A model generated the notes under the pieces. The model was not told where the DNA came from. It did no database searches and saw only the letters and a list, made by a program, of their open reading frames with translations. DNA of 64,000 bases from assembly GCF_002949795.1 (NCBI RefSeq), contig NZ_CP026692.1:1671501-1735500 (forward strand). Reading direction: 5' to 3'. Within the stretch, counting starts at the first letter, position 1. Every line of letters starts with the position of its first letter. Below are positions 17,513-26,365 of this stretch, piece after piece. Source of the DNA: Nostoc sp. 'Lobaria pulmonaria (5183) cyanobiont'. GTDB lineage: Bacteria > Cyanobacteriota > Cyanobacteriia > Cyanobacteriales > Nostocaceae. Made by a program: the position numbers and the translations under genes.

Positions 17513-18883
17513 ATGGACGCTGAAACACTGTTGGAGAAATACGCCGAAGGGCAAATCCAATTTCACAACGAGAATCTTAGAGGAGTAGACCTTAAATATG
17601 CAAATCTGAGTGGAATAGACCTAAAAAGTGCAGATTTGACGGGAGCGGATTTGAACGATGCTAACCTGAGTAACGCTTCTCTTCAAAGTACTAACCTCAC
17701 TAGGGCATCTTTGACAGGTGCAAATTTGAGTAGTTTGGTGAAAAGTTCTAGTTTAAATTTGAGTTGGGCAGACCTAAGTAGTGCTGACTTGAGTAAAGCA
17801 ACCCTGGATAACGCTAACTTTAGTAACGCCAACCTAGATAATGCCAACTTGAGTGGAGCAAACTTGAGTGGCGCTAATTTCAGTAACGCTAACCTGAATA
17901 ATGCCAACTTTAGTAAAGCAAACTTGAGTAGCGTTAACTTTAGTAACGCCAACTTAGATAATGCCAATTTGAGTGACGCTACACTCGACTGTACAAACTT
18001 AACCGACGCATCCTTGAATGAAGCAAAAGTCGTTAGAGCTAACCTTAGTACTGCTAATTTAAGTGGGGCTAACTTGTTTGGAGCTGATTTGAGTCAAGCA
18101 AATCTAACTCGTATCATACTCAAAGATACTAATTTGCAGGCAGCCAAGATTCGGGGTGTTAATTTATCTCAAAAGGATTTGTCAGGCATGAATCTGGCTG
18201 AAGCTGATCTAGGTGCAGCAAATCTCATAGGCGTAAATTTCAGAAAAGCCTGTCTAAAAGGGACAAATTTAGAAAAAGCAGAACTACAAAAAGTAGATTT
18301 GATCAACGCGAATTTGAACGAGGCAAACCTGAAGAAGGTAGATTTAACTGGCGCAAATATCTATGGGGCAACCTTTAAAAATGCTGACCTGACTGGTGCG
18401 ATAATGCCTGATGGAGAGGTTTACAAACCGATCGCAGCTGAAGGAGAAATCGGTAAACAGGAAACATCGTTAGAGAAAGTAATATCTATGACTCGTAAAG
18501 TAATTAATACTGATAACGCACCCGCACCAGTCGGTCCTTATAATCAAGCGATCGCAGCTTCTGGTCAATTTGTATTCATCGCTGGACAAATTGCCATCGA
18601 TCCCCGCCTTGGTGATGTCGTCTACACTGATGATGTCAAAAAGCAAACCGAGCAGGTTTTAGCTAACCTTGAAGCCATTCTTACAGCATCTGGTGCAACT
18701 TTTCAAGATGTGGTGAAAACCACTGTATTTTTAGCTGATATGAATGATTTCGCGGCGGTGAATGCCATTTATGCTAAATATTTCCCGGAAGATACAGCCC
18801 CAGCACGGGCTTGTGTTCAGGTATCGCGCTTACCTAAAGATGTGTTGGTAGAAATTGATGCGATCGCTGTAATTAGCGGTTAG
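17513..18883 (+). CDS. Pentapeptide-repeat protein fused to a RidA (YjgF) domain
   Basis: A single open frame of 456 residues joins two unrelated modules. Residues about 20-305 are A(D/N)LxX pentapeptide repeats that should fold into a right-handed beta helix. From Met326 (ATG at 18488) a complete RidA domain of 131 residues follows: [20 protein letters not shown], and [23 protein letters not shown] with its substrate-binding Arg. RidA removes reactive enamine/imine intermediates made by PLP enzymes. RidA is normally a separate protein of this length, so either this is a true fusion or the internal ATG is also used. Only a weak purine stretch (GAGAAAG) precedes that ATG. Confidence 0.85.
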   Translation: MDAETLLEKYAEGQIQFHNENLRGVDLKYANLSGIDLKSADLTGADLNDANLSNASLQSTNLTRASLTGANLSSLVKSSSLNLSWADLSSADLSKATLDNANFSNANLDNANLSGANLSGANFSNANLNNANFSKANLSSVNFSNANLDNANLSDATLDCTNLTDASLNEAKVVRANLSTANLSGANLFGADLSQANLTRIILKDTNLQAAKIRGVNLSQKDLSGMNLAEADLGAANLIGVNFRKACLKGTNLEKAELQKVDLINANLNEANLKKVDLTGANIYGATFKNADLTGAIMPDGEVYKPIAAEGEIGKQETSLEKVISMTRKVINTDNAPAPVGPYNQAIAASGQFVFIAGQIAIDPRLGDVVYTDDVKKQTEQVLANLEAILTASGATFQDVVKTTVFLADMNDFAAVNAIYAKYFPEDTAPARACVQVSRLPKDVLVEIDAIAVISG

Positions 18884-18927
18884 GAGAAATAGAACAATTG
18901 CTAAAGCTGATTTCAGAGAGATAAATC

Positions 18928-19188
18928 ATGAACATTGAACTCAAACCTGAACATGAACAATTTATCCAAGCCCAAATCGCTAGTGGGAAATTTACGAATG
19001 CAGATGAAGTACTTGATGTAGCATTTCAACTGTTAGAAAAATTAAATTCTGAGTATGTCCAATGGGTGGAAGAAACCCGGCAAAAAGTTGATGTTGCAAT
19101 TGCTGAAATTGAACGCAGGGAAGTTTTGGATGGCGAAACTGTAGTGATGCAGATATTAGAAAAGTTCCAAAAGGCACGTGAGGCTTAG
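18928..19188 (+). CDS. parD: ParD-like antitoxin
   Basis: An 86-residue protein with the ParD/CC2985 pattern: an N-terminal ribbon-helix-helix type segment (LKPEHEQFIQAQIASGKFTNADEVLDVAFQLLE) and a charged C-terminal helix that would wrap the toxin. The toxin gene starts two bases after the stop codon. Antitoxins of this kind bind their own promoter with the toxin. An AGAGAGAT stretch ahead of the ATG could serve as ribosome site. Family assignment is by pattern only. Confidence 0.83.
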   Translation: MNIELKPEHEQFIQAQIASGKFTNADEVLDVAFQLLEKLNSEYVQWVEETRQKVDVAIAEIERREVLDGETVVMQILEKFQKAREA

Positions 19189-19190
19189 TA

Positions 19191-19496
19191 ATGAGCCGCT
19201 ATGTCATTTCACTATCTGCTAGCCGCGACTTAAATGAAATTTCTGATTACTTTTTAATCCGAAACCTGGAAGCAGGAGAAAAACTATTTAGAGAGTTTAA
19301 CAATAAATGCCAAAATTTAGCGGTGTTTCCAAATATAGGACGCAGCTATGCTCATATTAAACCTTCATTACGTGGCTTGCCGCTAGATGGATATGTAATT
19401 TTGTACCAAGTGATTGATGATGGGGTTAAAATTTTGCGCGTTGTCAGCGGTCGTCAAGATTTAGAATCTTTATTTGCAGAGTCGGATGAAGAGTAA
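19191..19496 (+). CDS. parE: ParE/RelE-superfamily toxin
   Basis: A 101-residue protein of the ParE/RelE fold: the N-terminal YVISLSASRDLNEISDYFL, a central FPNIGRSY, and the C-terminal YVILYQVIDDGVKILRVVSGRQD, typical of ParE-type toxins. ParE members poison DNA gyrase while RelE members cleave mRNA; the weakly conserved RelE catalytic residues and the ParD-type partner favour ParE. It starts two bases after the antitoxin stop, so the two are translated together. Length is normal, so the pair may be intact. Confidence 0.85.
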   Translation: MSRYVISLSASRDLNEISDYFLIRNLEAGEKLFREFNNKCQNLAVFPNIGRSYAHIKPSLRGLPLDGYVILYQVIDDGVKILRVVSGRQDLESLFAESDEE

Positions 19497-19653
19497 AGCC
19501 ATACATTTTGTTAACTGCGATGGGAAAATATAAAGACGTTCTTTGGCTTGCCGTAAAGTGCAGATAAAACTCTGTTAATTATCTCTCAACAAACGCGATC
19601 GCCTCTATAACTTTGGGAATACTGAAAATAAGTCCCCCAAAGGAGTATTAAAA

Positions 19654-20127
19654 ATGTCCGAAAATCGTATCAGTGCCAGTTTAGCCCCAGCAGACAGAGA
19701 AGCAGTCATGCAGGCGATCGCGACAATTAGAGAAAAGTTACCGTTTTTGGTAGATTTGACCACCGAAGAACGGCGAACAATGTTGAAGATGGGAGATAAA
19801 AGTCGGGCTTTCGTCAGCAAAGCCTTAGAAGTGGCGACACAGAACCCTAACTTTTTGCCCCGTTCTTTTGATTTAGAAGAGATGCGCCGAGATTTAGGGC
19901 TGTTTGAATCGTTGTATCCAGTACTTTTGTCTCTAACGCAACTGCAAGAATTGGTGGATGATACCTGTATAGCCTCTGCTAGCGAAGCCTATGCAGCAGC
20001 ATTAGCAGTTTATAGCTATGCCAAAGCTAGCGGTGATGTCACAGGTTTAGATGGAGTAATTGATGAGATGGGACGCAGGTTTAACCGCCGTTCTAAGAAA
20101 AAGCAACCTGAAGTCCCAGTTAGCTAA
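19654..20127 (+). CDS. Conserved hypothetical protein; its 3' end is duplicated downstream
   Basis: A 157-residue soluble protein that I recognise only as a conserved hypothetical of cyanobacteria. It has no signal peptide or membrane segment, is mostly helical by composition, and ends in a basic RRFNRRSKKK stretch. An AAAGGAG ribosome site stands eight bases before the ATG. From about 20015 its last 113 bases are repeated at 23585-23697, where they form a broken fragment. The breakpoint of the large tandem duplication therefore lies inside this gene. Confidence 0.75.
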   Translation: MSENRISASLAPADREAVMQAIATIREKLPFLVDLTTEERRTMLKMGDKSRAFVSKALEVATQNPNFLPRSFDLEEMRRDLGLFESLYPVLLSLTQLQELVDDTCIASASEAYAAALAVYSYAKASGDVTGLDGVIDEMGRRFNRRSKKKQPEVPVS

Positions 20128-20184
20128 AGCTTAAAATAGGTAATTATACCAGTTATCAATTTGGTAAAATACACGTCATTTGTA

Positions 20185-20283
20185 GGGGCATAACATTGTT
20201 ATGCTCTTTTCGCGTTTTGTATCCAGAGATTTTTGAAACCCGCGCAGTCGGGTTTTGTCTGTATAACCGCGACTTCTAGTCGC
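20185..20283. repeat. Palindrome-rich spacer preceding the first 21-bp array
   Basis: Three short hairpins occur in a row: GCATAAC/GTTATGC (20188-20204), AAACCCG/CGGGTTT (20236-20255) and GCGACT/AGTCGC (20269-20283). The same series occurs, partly altered, at about 23754-23850 in the second copy. It resembles intergenic repeat sequence of this group rather than a gene. Confidence 0.7.
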
Positions 20284-20295
20284 CAAGGCATTTTT

Positions 20296-20526
20296 GAGCC
20301 TCAGAAGGTCAACATCGAGCCTCAGAAGGTCAACATCGAGCCTCAAAAGGTCAACATCGAGCCTCAAAAGGTCAACATCGAGCCTCAGAAGGTCAACATT
20401 GAGCCTCAGAAGGTCAACATCGAGCCTCAGAAGGTCAACATTAAGCCTCAGAAGGTCAACATTAAGCCTCAGAAGGTCAACATCGAGCCTCAGAAGGTCA
20501 ACATCGAGCCTCAGAAGGTCAACATT
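20296..20526 (+). repeat. 21-bp tandem array, first copy (11 units)
   Basis: Eleven direct units of GAGCCTCAGAAGGTCAACATC (with variants) run without spacers, ending about 120 bases before the NTPase start codon. In one frame each unit codes EPQKVNI. Most changes between units fall in third codon positions of that frame (CAG/CAA, ATC/ATT), with GAG/AAG the exception. A frame from a TTG at 20233 to 20562 stays open (109 codons), but any 21-bp repeat lacking stops would. It is either a DNA-level repeat or a repetitive small protein; I cannot decide. Confidence 0.85.
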
Positions 20527-20647
20527 GAGCTTAAATCAAGGTTAAACGTAAAAATTACCTAATACAACATTTAGTAAATTCCGAAATACAGCCTGGGTAT
20601 TTAGTAGTTATTCTGTAGGCATTAACATTTCAAAATTAAATCTGGTC

Positions 20648-23320
20648 ATGAACCCACAAAACAAGCCCAAGAGTCTACAAGATATTCTTAAGCAGCGCCA
20701 GCAATCAGGTTTTGTGGGTCGTGAAGACCAGGTAAACCAATTCCGTCAAAATCTAGGGTTACTGTTAGAAGATGACCGCCGTCGTTTTTTGTTCAATGTT
20801 TGGGGTCAAGGTGGGGTTGGTAAAAGTACCCTGTTACGGCAGTTTCGCAAAATTGCTGATGAAGCAAAAATTATCTCGGCTAACATTGATGAAGCTGAAA
20901 AAAGTGTCCCAGAAGTTATGGGTCGTTTAGCTGAAGAGTTGGAACGCCAAGGTCACAAACTAACGCAGTTTACAGAACGCTACAAAGTTTACCGTCAAAA
21001 GCGCCAAGAATTAGAAACTGATCCAGAAGCTCCTCAAGGCTTTTCGGCTTTTGTAGGCAAAACTGTAGTTAAAACTGGTGTGCGTCTGGCGCGTCGAGTT
21101 CCCGTTGGCGGTGTTGTCCTTGACTTTGTAGATGAGGATGCTTTGGCTACCCAAGCCGGAGAATGGGCATCTTATGTTGCCAAGAAAATAACAAATAAAG
21201 ACGAGGTGCTATTAGTTCAAGAACCTGTAGAAATCCTAACCCCGCTATTTTTGCAAGATATTTTTAAAATTGCTAAAGAAACTGCTGTTGTTTTCTTTTT
21301 TGATACTTATGAACGCACCGGGGAATTCCTAGATAACTGGCTACGAGAAATTTTGGAGGGTCGCCACGGAGAAGTATCTCTCAATATATTGATAAACATC
21401 GCCGGTCGGCAGGAATTAGATAAAAATCATTGGGCACCTTACGAGGGGTTAATTGTTCGTTTCCCTCTGGAACCCTTTACAGAACAAGAAGCCCAACAAT
21501 ATCTAACTCGCAAAGGCATTACTAACAGTCAGGTTGTTGAAACAATTTTGCGCCTTTCTGGAAATTTACCCCTGCTGGTAGGAATGTTAGCAGATGCTCA
21601 TCCTAATGACGCTAACCAAGTAGTTGAGCCTAGCAGCAGTGCTGTAGAACGCTTTTTAAAATGGATTGATGACCCCAAGCGGCGACAAGTGGCTCTCGAT
21701 GCTGCCATTCCTCGGTGCTTGAATCGAGATATTATAGCTAAGTTGAAAGGAGAAGAAGAAGCTGATGAGCTATTTAGTTGGCTCAAAGAAACATCTTTTG
21801 TCAACGAACGTACTGATGGCTGGGCTTATCATGATGTGGTTAAAACGCAAATGTTACGCCACAAGCGCCTTTCATCGCCGCAAGGTTGGGCTGACATACA
21901 TGGTAAGTTAGCAGACTATTATGACAGCCTGCGGAACGATCTGCAATTGGACGAAGAGAATAAACAGCGCGATCCTAGCTGGCAAAGTCACACATTAAAC
22001 GTGTCATACCACAATTTATGTCAGTCACCGCAAAGGAATTTATCTGTAGCTCTCAATGAATTTCTTGCTGCACTCAAAAATCAACGCAAATTTGCCCAAA
22101 AGTTGACAGAAACGATGCTTCAGGCTGGTAAAGATGCGGATTCTGCTGAAGTTCAGCGTTGGGGTGAGCAACTAGCTAGTGGGTTAAAAGCCTATGACGA
22201 AAAGTTTTACCCAGTGACATTAGAAATGTTAACCGCAGTCCTACAAAATTCTAGGATTGAAGTTAAATGGCAACCAATTGCTTTAGGTTGGCGCGGTGAA
22301 ACTTACCGCTTAATGGAGCGTTACCCAGAAGCTCTACAAGATTTTGACCGCGCCATTGAACTTGACCCCAAATATGACTGGGCGATCGCACTTCGCGGTC
22401 TAACTTTCTGCTTAATGGAGCGTTACCTAGAAGCCCTAGAAGATATTGACCGCGCAATTGAACTTAACCCCAAACTTCACTGGGCGATCGCACATCGCGG
22501 TCAAACTTATCGCTCAATGAAGCGTTACCCAGAAGCCCTAGAAGATTTTGACCGCGCGATTGAACTTAACCCCAAACTTCACTGGGCGATCGCAAGTCGC
22601 GGTGTAACTTATCGCTTAATGGAGCGTTACCCAGAAGCCCTAGAAGATTTTGACCGCGCGATTGAACTTAACCCCAAATCTGACTGGACGATCGCACGTC
22701 GCGGTGTAACTTATCGCTCAATGAAGCGTTACCCAGAAGCCCTAGAAGATTTTGACCGCGCAATTGAACTTAACCCCAAATCTGACTCGGCGATCGCAAG
22801 TCGCGGTGAAACTTATCGCTCAATGAAGCGTTACCCAGAAGCCCTAGAAGATTTTGACCGCGCCATTGAACTTAACCCCAAACTTGACTGGGCGATCGCA
22901 CATCGTGGTCAAACTTACCTGATGCTAAAGCTATATAAAGAGGCTATTGCAGATTTCAACCGCGCTATTGACTTAGATTCTGACAGTAATTGGTATTTAT
23001 ATAATCGCGCTTTAGCCTACCAAGCCCTTAACCAACCAGATAAAGCATGGGCTGACCTAGCACTTGCCATCAAGCTTGCTAAACAGCATTACGAAAAAGA
23101 TGCTAAAGACTGGTCTAATGCCTTTAATTTAGCCCTTTACTATTTAGCTGCTCAATATCATCAACCAGCAGAGCGGTTATATCTCCATGTTTTATCTCAA
23201 GGTGCTTCCTTAGAGCGTATCCATGCAGCTATCCAAGACCTAAATGACTTTTTAACCGTGTTCCCTGACCATATGCAGGCTACATCCATGCGACAGTTGT
23301 TGCACTCTTTTCTAACTTAG
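20648..23320 (+). CDS. STAND-type NTPase with C-terminal TPR repeats (copy A)
   Basis: An 890-residue signalling ATPase. Residues about 20-340 form the NTPase: GFVGREDQ, P-loop GQGGVGKST (53-61), a Walker B-like FFFDTYER (about Asp219), and the GNLPLLVGML sensor block. A helical region (about 340-545) follows. Then come TPR units of 34 residues: six nearly identical (RG-x-TYR..MxRYPEALEDFDRAIELNPK) and two diverged. STAND proteins oligomerise when their repeats sense a trigger. No effector domain is recognisable at the N-terminus, so output is unknown. A defence, regulatory or scaffolding role is inference only. Copy B lies downstream. Confidence 0.82.
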   Translation: MNPQNKPKSLQDILKQRQQSGFVGREDQVNQFRQNLGLLLEDDRRRFLFNVWGQGGVGKSTLLRQFRKIADEAKIISANIDEAEKSVPEVMGRLAEELERQGHKLTQFTERYKVYRQKRQELETDPEAPQGFSAFVGKTVVKTGVRLARRVPVGGVVLDFVDEDALATQAGEWASYVAKKITNKDEVLLVQEPVEILTPLFLQDIFKIAKETAVVFFFDTYERTGEFLDNWLREILEGRHGEVSLNILINIAGRQELDKNHWAPYEGLIVRFPLEPFTEQEAQQYLTRKGITNSQVVETILRLSGNLPLLVGMLADAHPNDANQVVEPSSSAVERFLKWIDDPKRRQVALDAAIPRCLNRDIIAKLKGEEEADELFSWLKETSFVNERTDGWAYHDVVKTQMLRHKRLSSPQGWADIHGKLADYYDSLRNDLQLDEENKQRDPSWQSHTLNVSYHNLCQSPQRNLSVALNEFLAALKNQRKFAQKLTETMLQAGKDADSAEVQRWGEQLASGLKAYDEKFYPVTLEMLTAVLQNSRIEVKWQPIALGWRGETYRLMERYPEALQDFDRAIELDPKYDWAIALRGLTFCLMERYLEALEDIDRAIELNPKLHWAIAHRGQTYRSMKRYPEALEDFDRAIELNPKLHWAIASRGVTYRLMERYPEALEDFDRAIELNPKSDWTIARRGVTYRSMKRYPEALEDFDRAIELNPKSDSAIASRGETYRSMKRYPEALEDFDRAIELNPKLDWAIAHRGQTYLMLKLYKEAIADFNRAIDLDSDSNWYLYNRALAYQALNQPDKAWADLALAIKLAKQHYEKDAKDWSNAFNLALYYLAAQYHQPAERLYLHVLSQGASLERIHAAIQDLNDFLTVFPDHMQATSMRQLLHSFLT
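22292..22903 (+). repeat. Six 102-bp TPR-coding repeats, nearly identical in DNA
   Basis: Units begin with CGCGGT at 22292, 22394, 22496, 22598, 22700 and 22802. Most contain a GCGATCGCA (HIP1-type) site at the same place, so the repeats are identical in DNA as well as protein. A seventh, diverged unit begins at 22904. This near-identity implies recent expansion or gene conversion. Confidence 0.9.
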
Positions 23321-23584
23321 ATCATGTAATTTCCAACCTAACAGCCAGAAAACCCACAAGTCCCAACAACCGCCTGAGAATCAGTTCCCTCTCTGATACC
23401 AAAGGTCTTCTAAACAAAACTGGAAAAGGGTTTCAGTCCACTTAAGTGGACTTGCGCTATGAGCATGAGATTTCAATCTCTGGCGGACGCACTGGTAAGC
23501 GCAATAGATCCCAGCTAACTTGCCTTCTGGAGACATGCAGCTAAACCTAATTGCGTCTAAATATTAAGCGATTTTAGCCTTACA

Positions 23585-23697
23585 ACTATGCCTAAGCTAG
23601 CGGTGATGTTACAGGTTTAGATGCACTCATTGATGAGATGGGACGCAGGTTTAACCGCCGTTCTAAGAAAAAGAAACCTGAAGTTCCAGTTAGCTAA
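23585..23697 (+). pseudogene. Duplicated 3' fragment of the conserved hypothetical gene
   Basis: This matches 20015-20127 with few changes and ends at the same stop codon (23695-23697). It has no start, and a substitution turns the AAA codon of the intact gene into TAA near its beginning (GCC-TAA-GCT-AGC). It is a by-product of the tandem duplication. Confidence 0.88.
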
Positions 23698-23848
23698 AGC
23701 ATAAAATAGGCGAAAACAGCAGTTATTAATTTAGGTAGAATAAGCGTTTTTCTGGGGGCATAACATTGTTATGCCCCTTTTGCATTTTAAATCTGAAGAT
23801 TTTTCAAACCCACGCAGGCGGGTTTCGTCTGTATAGGCGTGACTTCTA

Positions 23849-23995
23849 TAGCGCTTCTGGTTTGGATGCAATACACTCTGACCTCACTTCCATTCCTCTC
23901 TCCTAAGAGGAGAGAAGCTTTGAATCTTACTCCCCAACGCTAGTAGGGAAGGGGCTGGGGGTTAGGTCTGTCTTGGACTCCACTAAAAAGCGCTA
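23849..23995. mobile_element. 147-bp MITE-like insertion in the second module
   Basis: The ends TAGCGCTTCT and AAAAAGCGCTA are inverted repeats, with imperfect internal complementarity (for example CTCTCTCCTAAGAGGAGAG). In copy A the equivalent site is uninterrupted (GACTTCTAGTCGCC), while in copy B GACTTCTA and AGTCGCC are separated by this element. It has no reading frame and must depend on a transposase elsewhere, if it is mobile. Confidence 0.75.
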
Positions 23996-24013
23996 AGTCG
24001 CCAGGGCATTTTT

Positions 24014-24181
24014 GAGCCTCAGAAGGTCAACATTGAGCTTCAGAAGGTCAACGTCGAGCCTCAGAAGGTGAACATTGAGCTTCAGAAGGTGAACATTGAG
24101 CTTCTGAAGGTAAACATTGAGCTTCTGAAGGTCAACATTGAGCCTCAGAAGGTGAACATTGAGCCTCAGAAGGTGAATATT
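24014..24181 (+). repeat. 21-bp tandem array, second copy (8 full units)
   Basis: Eight units related to those of the first array (GAGCCTCAGAAGGTSAACATT) with more divergence, including CCT/CTT and CAG/CTG changes. A ninth unit begins at 24182 and is split by an insertion; its remaining half (CTCAGAAGGTCAACAC) resumes at 24353. The NTPase start codon follows about 100 bases later, as in the first copy. Confidence 0.85.
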
Positions 24182-24190
24182 GAGCCTCAG

Positions 24191-24352
24191 AGGTTGTTTG
24201 AAAAGTTTTTCGCTGTGATTTTAGGCACTTTTAGATCCCCCCTAACCCCCCTTTTGAAGGGGGGAACCGGAATCAAAGTCCCCCAATTTATCGGGGGATT
24301 TAGGGGGATCTAAAACGTTTTGCTACCGACCAAAGAACTTTTAAAACATCCT
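24191..24352. mobile_element. 162-bp MITE with a 5-bp target duplication inside the array
   Basis: The termini AGGTTGTTTGAAAAGTT and AACTTTTAAAACATCCT are inverted repeats (15 of 17 positions). The element is flanked by direct CTCAG copies at 24186-24190 and 24353-24357, and the empty site is visible in every other array unit. The interior holds a second perfect inverted repeat, TTTAGATCCCCC (24230-24241) and GGGGGATCTAAA (24303-24314), of a C/G-rich palindromic type common in cyanobacteria. It has no coding capacity. Confidence 0.85.
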
Positions 24353-24469
24353 CTCAGAAGGTCAACACATAATAAATTACCTCAAAGAAGTTTGGAAAAT
24401 TCCGAAATACACCTTGTTTATTTAGTAGTTACTGTTAGAAAAATTAGCACCTAAAAATTGAATCTTGTT

Positions 24470-26365
24470 ATGAATACACAAGACAAGCCCAAAAGTTTAC
24501 AAGATATTGTTAAGCAACGTCAACAATCAAATTTTGTGGGTCGTGAAGACCAAATGAACCGATTTCGCCACAATTTAGCATTACCCCTAGAAGATAATCG
24601 CCGTTGTTTTCTATTTAACGTTTCTGGTCAAGGCGGAGTTGGTAAAACTACCTTGCTGCGGCAGTTTCGTAAAATTGCTGACGAAGCAAAAATGATTTCG
24701 GCTTACGTTGATGAAGCTGAAAAAACTATACCCGAAGTTATGGGTCATGTAGCTGAAGAGTTAGAACAGCAAGGTTATAAACTAACGCAGTTTAGCGATC
24801 GCTACAAAGTGTACTGCCAAAAGTGCCAAGAATTAGAAACAGATCCAGATGCTCCTCAAGGCTTTTCGGCTTTTGTAGGCAAAACTGTAGTTAAAACTGG
24901 TGTGCGTCTGGCGCGTCTAGCTCCCCTTGGCGGTGCTGTATTTGATGTTGTAGATGGGGATGCTTTGGCTACCCAAGCTGGAGAATGGGCATCTTATCTA
25001 GCAAAGAAAATAACGAATAAAGATGAGGTACATTTAGTTAAAGAACCTAAAGAAGTTCTGACCCCGCTATTTTTGCAAGATATTTCTAAAATTGCTGATA
25101 AAACTCCTGTTATCCTATTTTTCGATACCTCTGAACGCACCGGAGAATTGCTAGATAACTGGCTACGGGAAATTTTTGAGAACCAGCACGGTAAAGTCTC
25201 TGCCAATATATTAATAATCATCGCCAGTCGGCAAGAATTAGAGAAAAATGACTGGGCATCCTACGAAGGATTAATAGTTCGTTTGCCTCTGGAACCCTTT
25301 ACAGAAGAAGAAGCCCAACAATATCTAACTCGCAAAGGCATTACAGACAAGCACATTATTGAAGTGATTTTAAACCTGACTGGAAACTTACCCCTGCTAA
25401 TAGAAATGCTAGCAGATGCTCATCCCAATCACCCCAACCAGGTAATTGAGCCTAGCAACAGTGCTGTAAAAAGCTTTTTAAGATGGATTGACGATCCCAA
25501 ACGGCGACAAGTGGTACTTGATGCTGCCATTCCTCGGTGTTTGAACCGGGATGTTATAGCCAAGTTAAGAACAGAAGAAGAAGCTGATGAGCTATTTACT
25601 TGGCTCAAAGAAACATCCTTTGTCAACGAACGTAGCGACGGCTGGGTTTATCATGATGTCGTCAAAACCCAAATGTTATGCCACAAACGCCTTTCATCGC
25701 CGCAAGGTTGGGCTGACATACATGGTAAGTTGGCAGAATATTATGACAGCCTGCGGAACGATTTGCAATTGGAGGAAGAAAACAAACAGCGCGATCCTAG
25801 CTGGCAAAGTCACACATTAAACGTCTTGTACCATAAATTATGTCAGTCACCGCAAAAGAATTTATTGGTAGCTCTTAATGAATTTCTGACTGCACTCAAA
25901 AATCAACCCATTTTTGCCCAACAATATGCAGCAGTAATGTTTCAGGCTGGTAAAGATGTAGATTCTGCTGAAGTTAAGTATTGGGGTAAGCAGTTAGCGA
26001 GTGGGTTAAAAGCTTATAAGGAAAAACGCTATGAAGATGCTATGTATAATCAAGCTTTGGTCTACTTAGCCCTTAAGCAACCAGCCAAAGCACGAACTTG
26101 CCTAGTACCTGCCATCAAGCTTGCTACAGAGCATTGCAAAAAAGATGCTAAAGACTGGCAGAATGCTTTTAATTTAGCCCTTTATTGTTTGGCTGCTCAA
26201 TACGCTCAACAAGCAGACCACTTATATCACTATGCCTTATCAAAGGGTGCTTCCTCAGAATCTATTGGTAAAGCTATCCAAGACTTAAATGACTTTTTAA
26301 CTGTCTTCCCTGACCATGTGCAAGCTACATCCATTCAACAGTTGTTGCAATCATTGTCTAACTAA
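24470..26365 (+). CDS. STAND-type NTPase without the TPR block (copy B)
   Basis: This 631-residue paralogue of the 20648 gene starts at the ATG at 24470 (MNTQDKPKS); a TTG at 24458 would add four residues. The NTPase half is retained, with GFVGREDQ... changed to NFVGREDQ, P-loop GQGGVGKTT and FFDTSERTG. After LASGLKAY it passes directly into the end of copy A (QALVYLALKQPAKA...), so six to seven TPR units are missing. The C-terminal 90 residues are shared with copy A. It may have lost its sensor or changed its trigger. Both copies have open frames, so both could be functional. Confidence 0.82.
   Translation: MNTQDKPKSLQDIVKQRQQSNFVGREDQMNRFRHNLALPLEDNRRCFLFNVSGQGGVGKTTLLRQFRKIADEAKMISAYVDEAEKTIPEVMGHVAEELEQQGYKLTQFSDRYKVYCQKCQELETDPDAPQGFSAFVGKTVVKTGVRLARLAPLGGAVFDVVDGDALATQAGEWASYLAKKITNKDEVHLVKEPKEVLTPLFLQDISKIADKTPVILFFDTSERTGELLDNWLREIFENQHGKVSANILIIIASRQELEKNDWASYEGLIVRLPLEPFTEEEAQQYLTRKGITDKHIIEVILNLTGNLPLLIEMLADAHPNHPNQVIEPSNSAVKSFLRWIDDPKRRQVVLDAAIPRCLNRDVIAKLRTEEEADELFTWLKETSFVNERSDGWVYHDVVKTQMLCHKRLSSPQGWADIHGKLAEYYDSLRNDLQLEEENKQRDPSWQSHTLNVLYHKLCQSPQKNLLVALNEFLTALKNQPIFAQQYAAVMFQAGKDVDSAEVKYWGKQLASGLKAYKEKRYEDAMYNQALVYLALKQPAKARTCLVPAIKLATEHCKKDAKDWQNAFNLALYCLAAQYAQQADHLYHYALSKGASSESIGKAIQDLNDFLTVFPDHVQATSIQQLLQSLSN

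Noticed and set aside
17683..17967. Minus-strand Leu/Ala-rich frame
   Set aside because: It is the antisense image of the pentapeptide repeats, whose 15-bp period keeps other frames open.
20296..24181. CRISPR-like arrays
   Set aside because: The 21-bp units follow each other directly with no unique spacers, and no cas gene is present.
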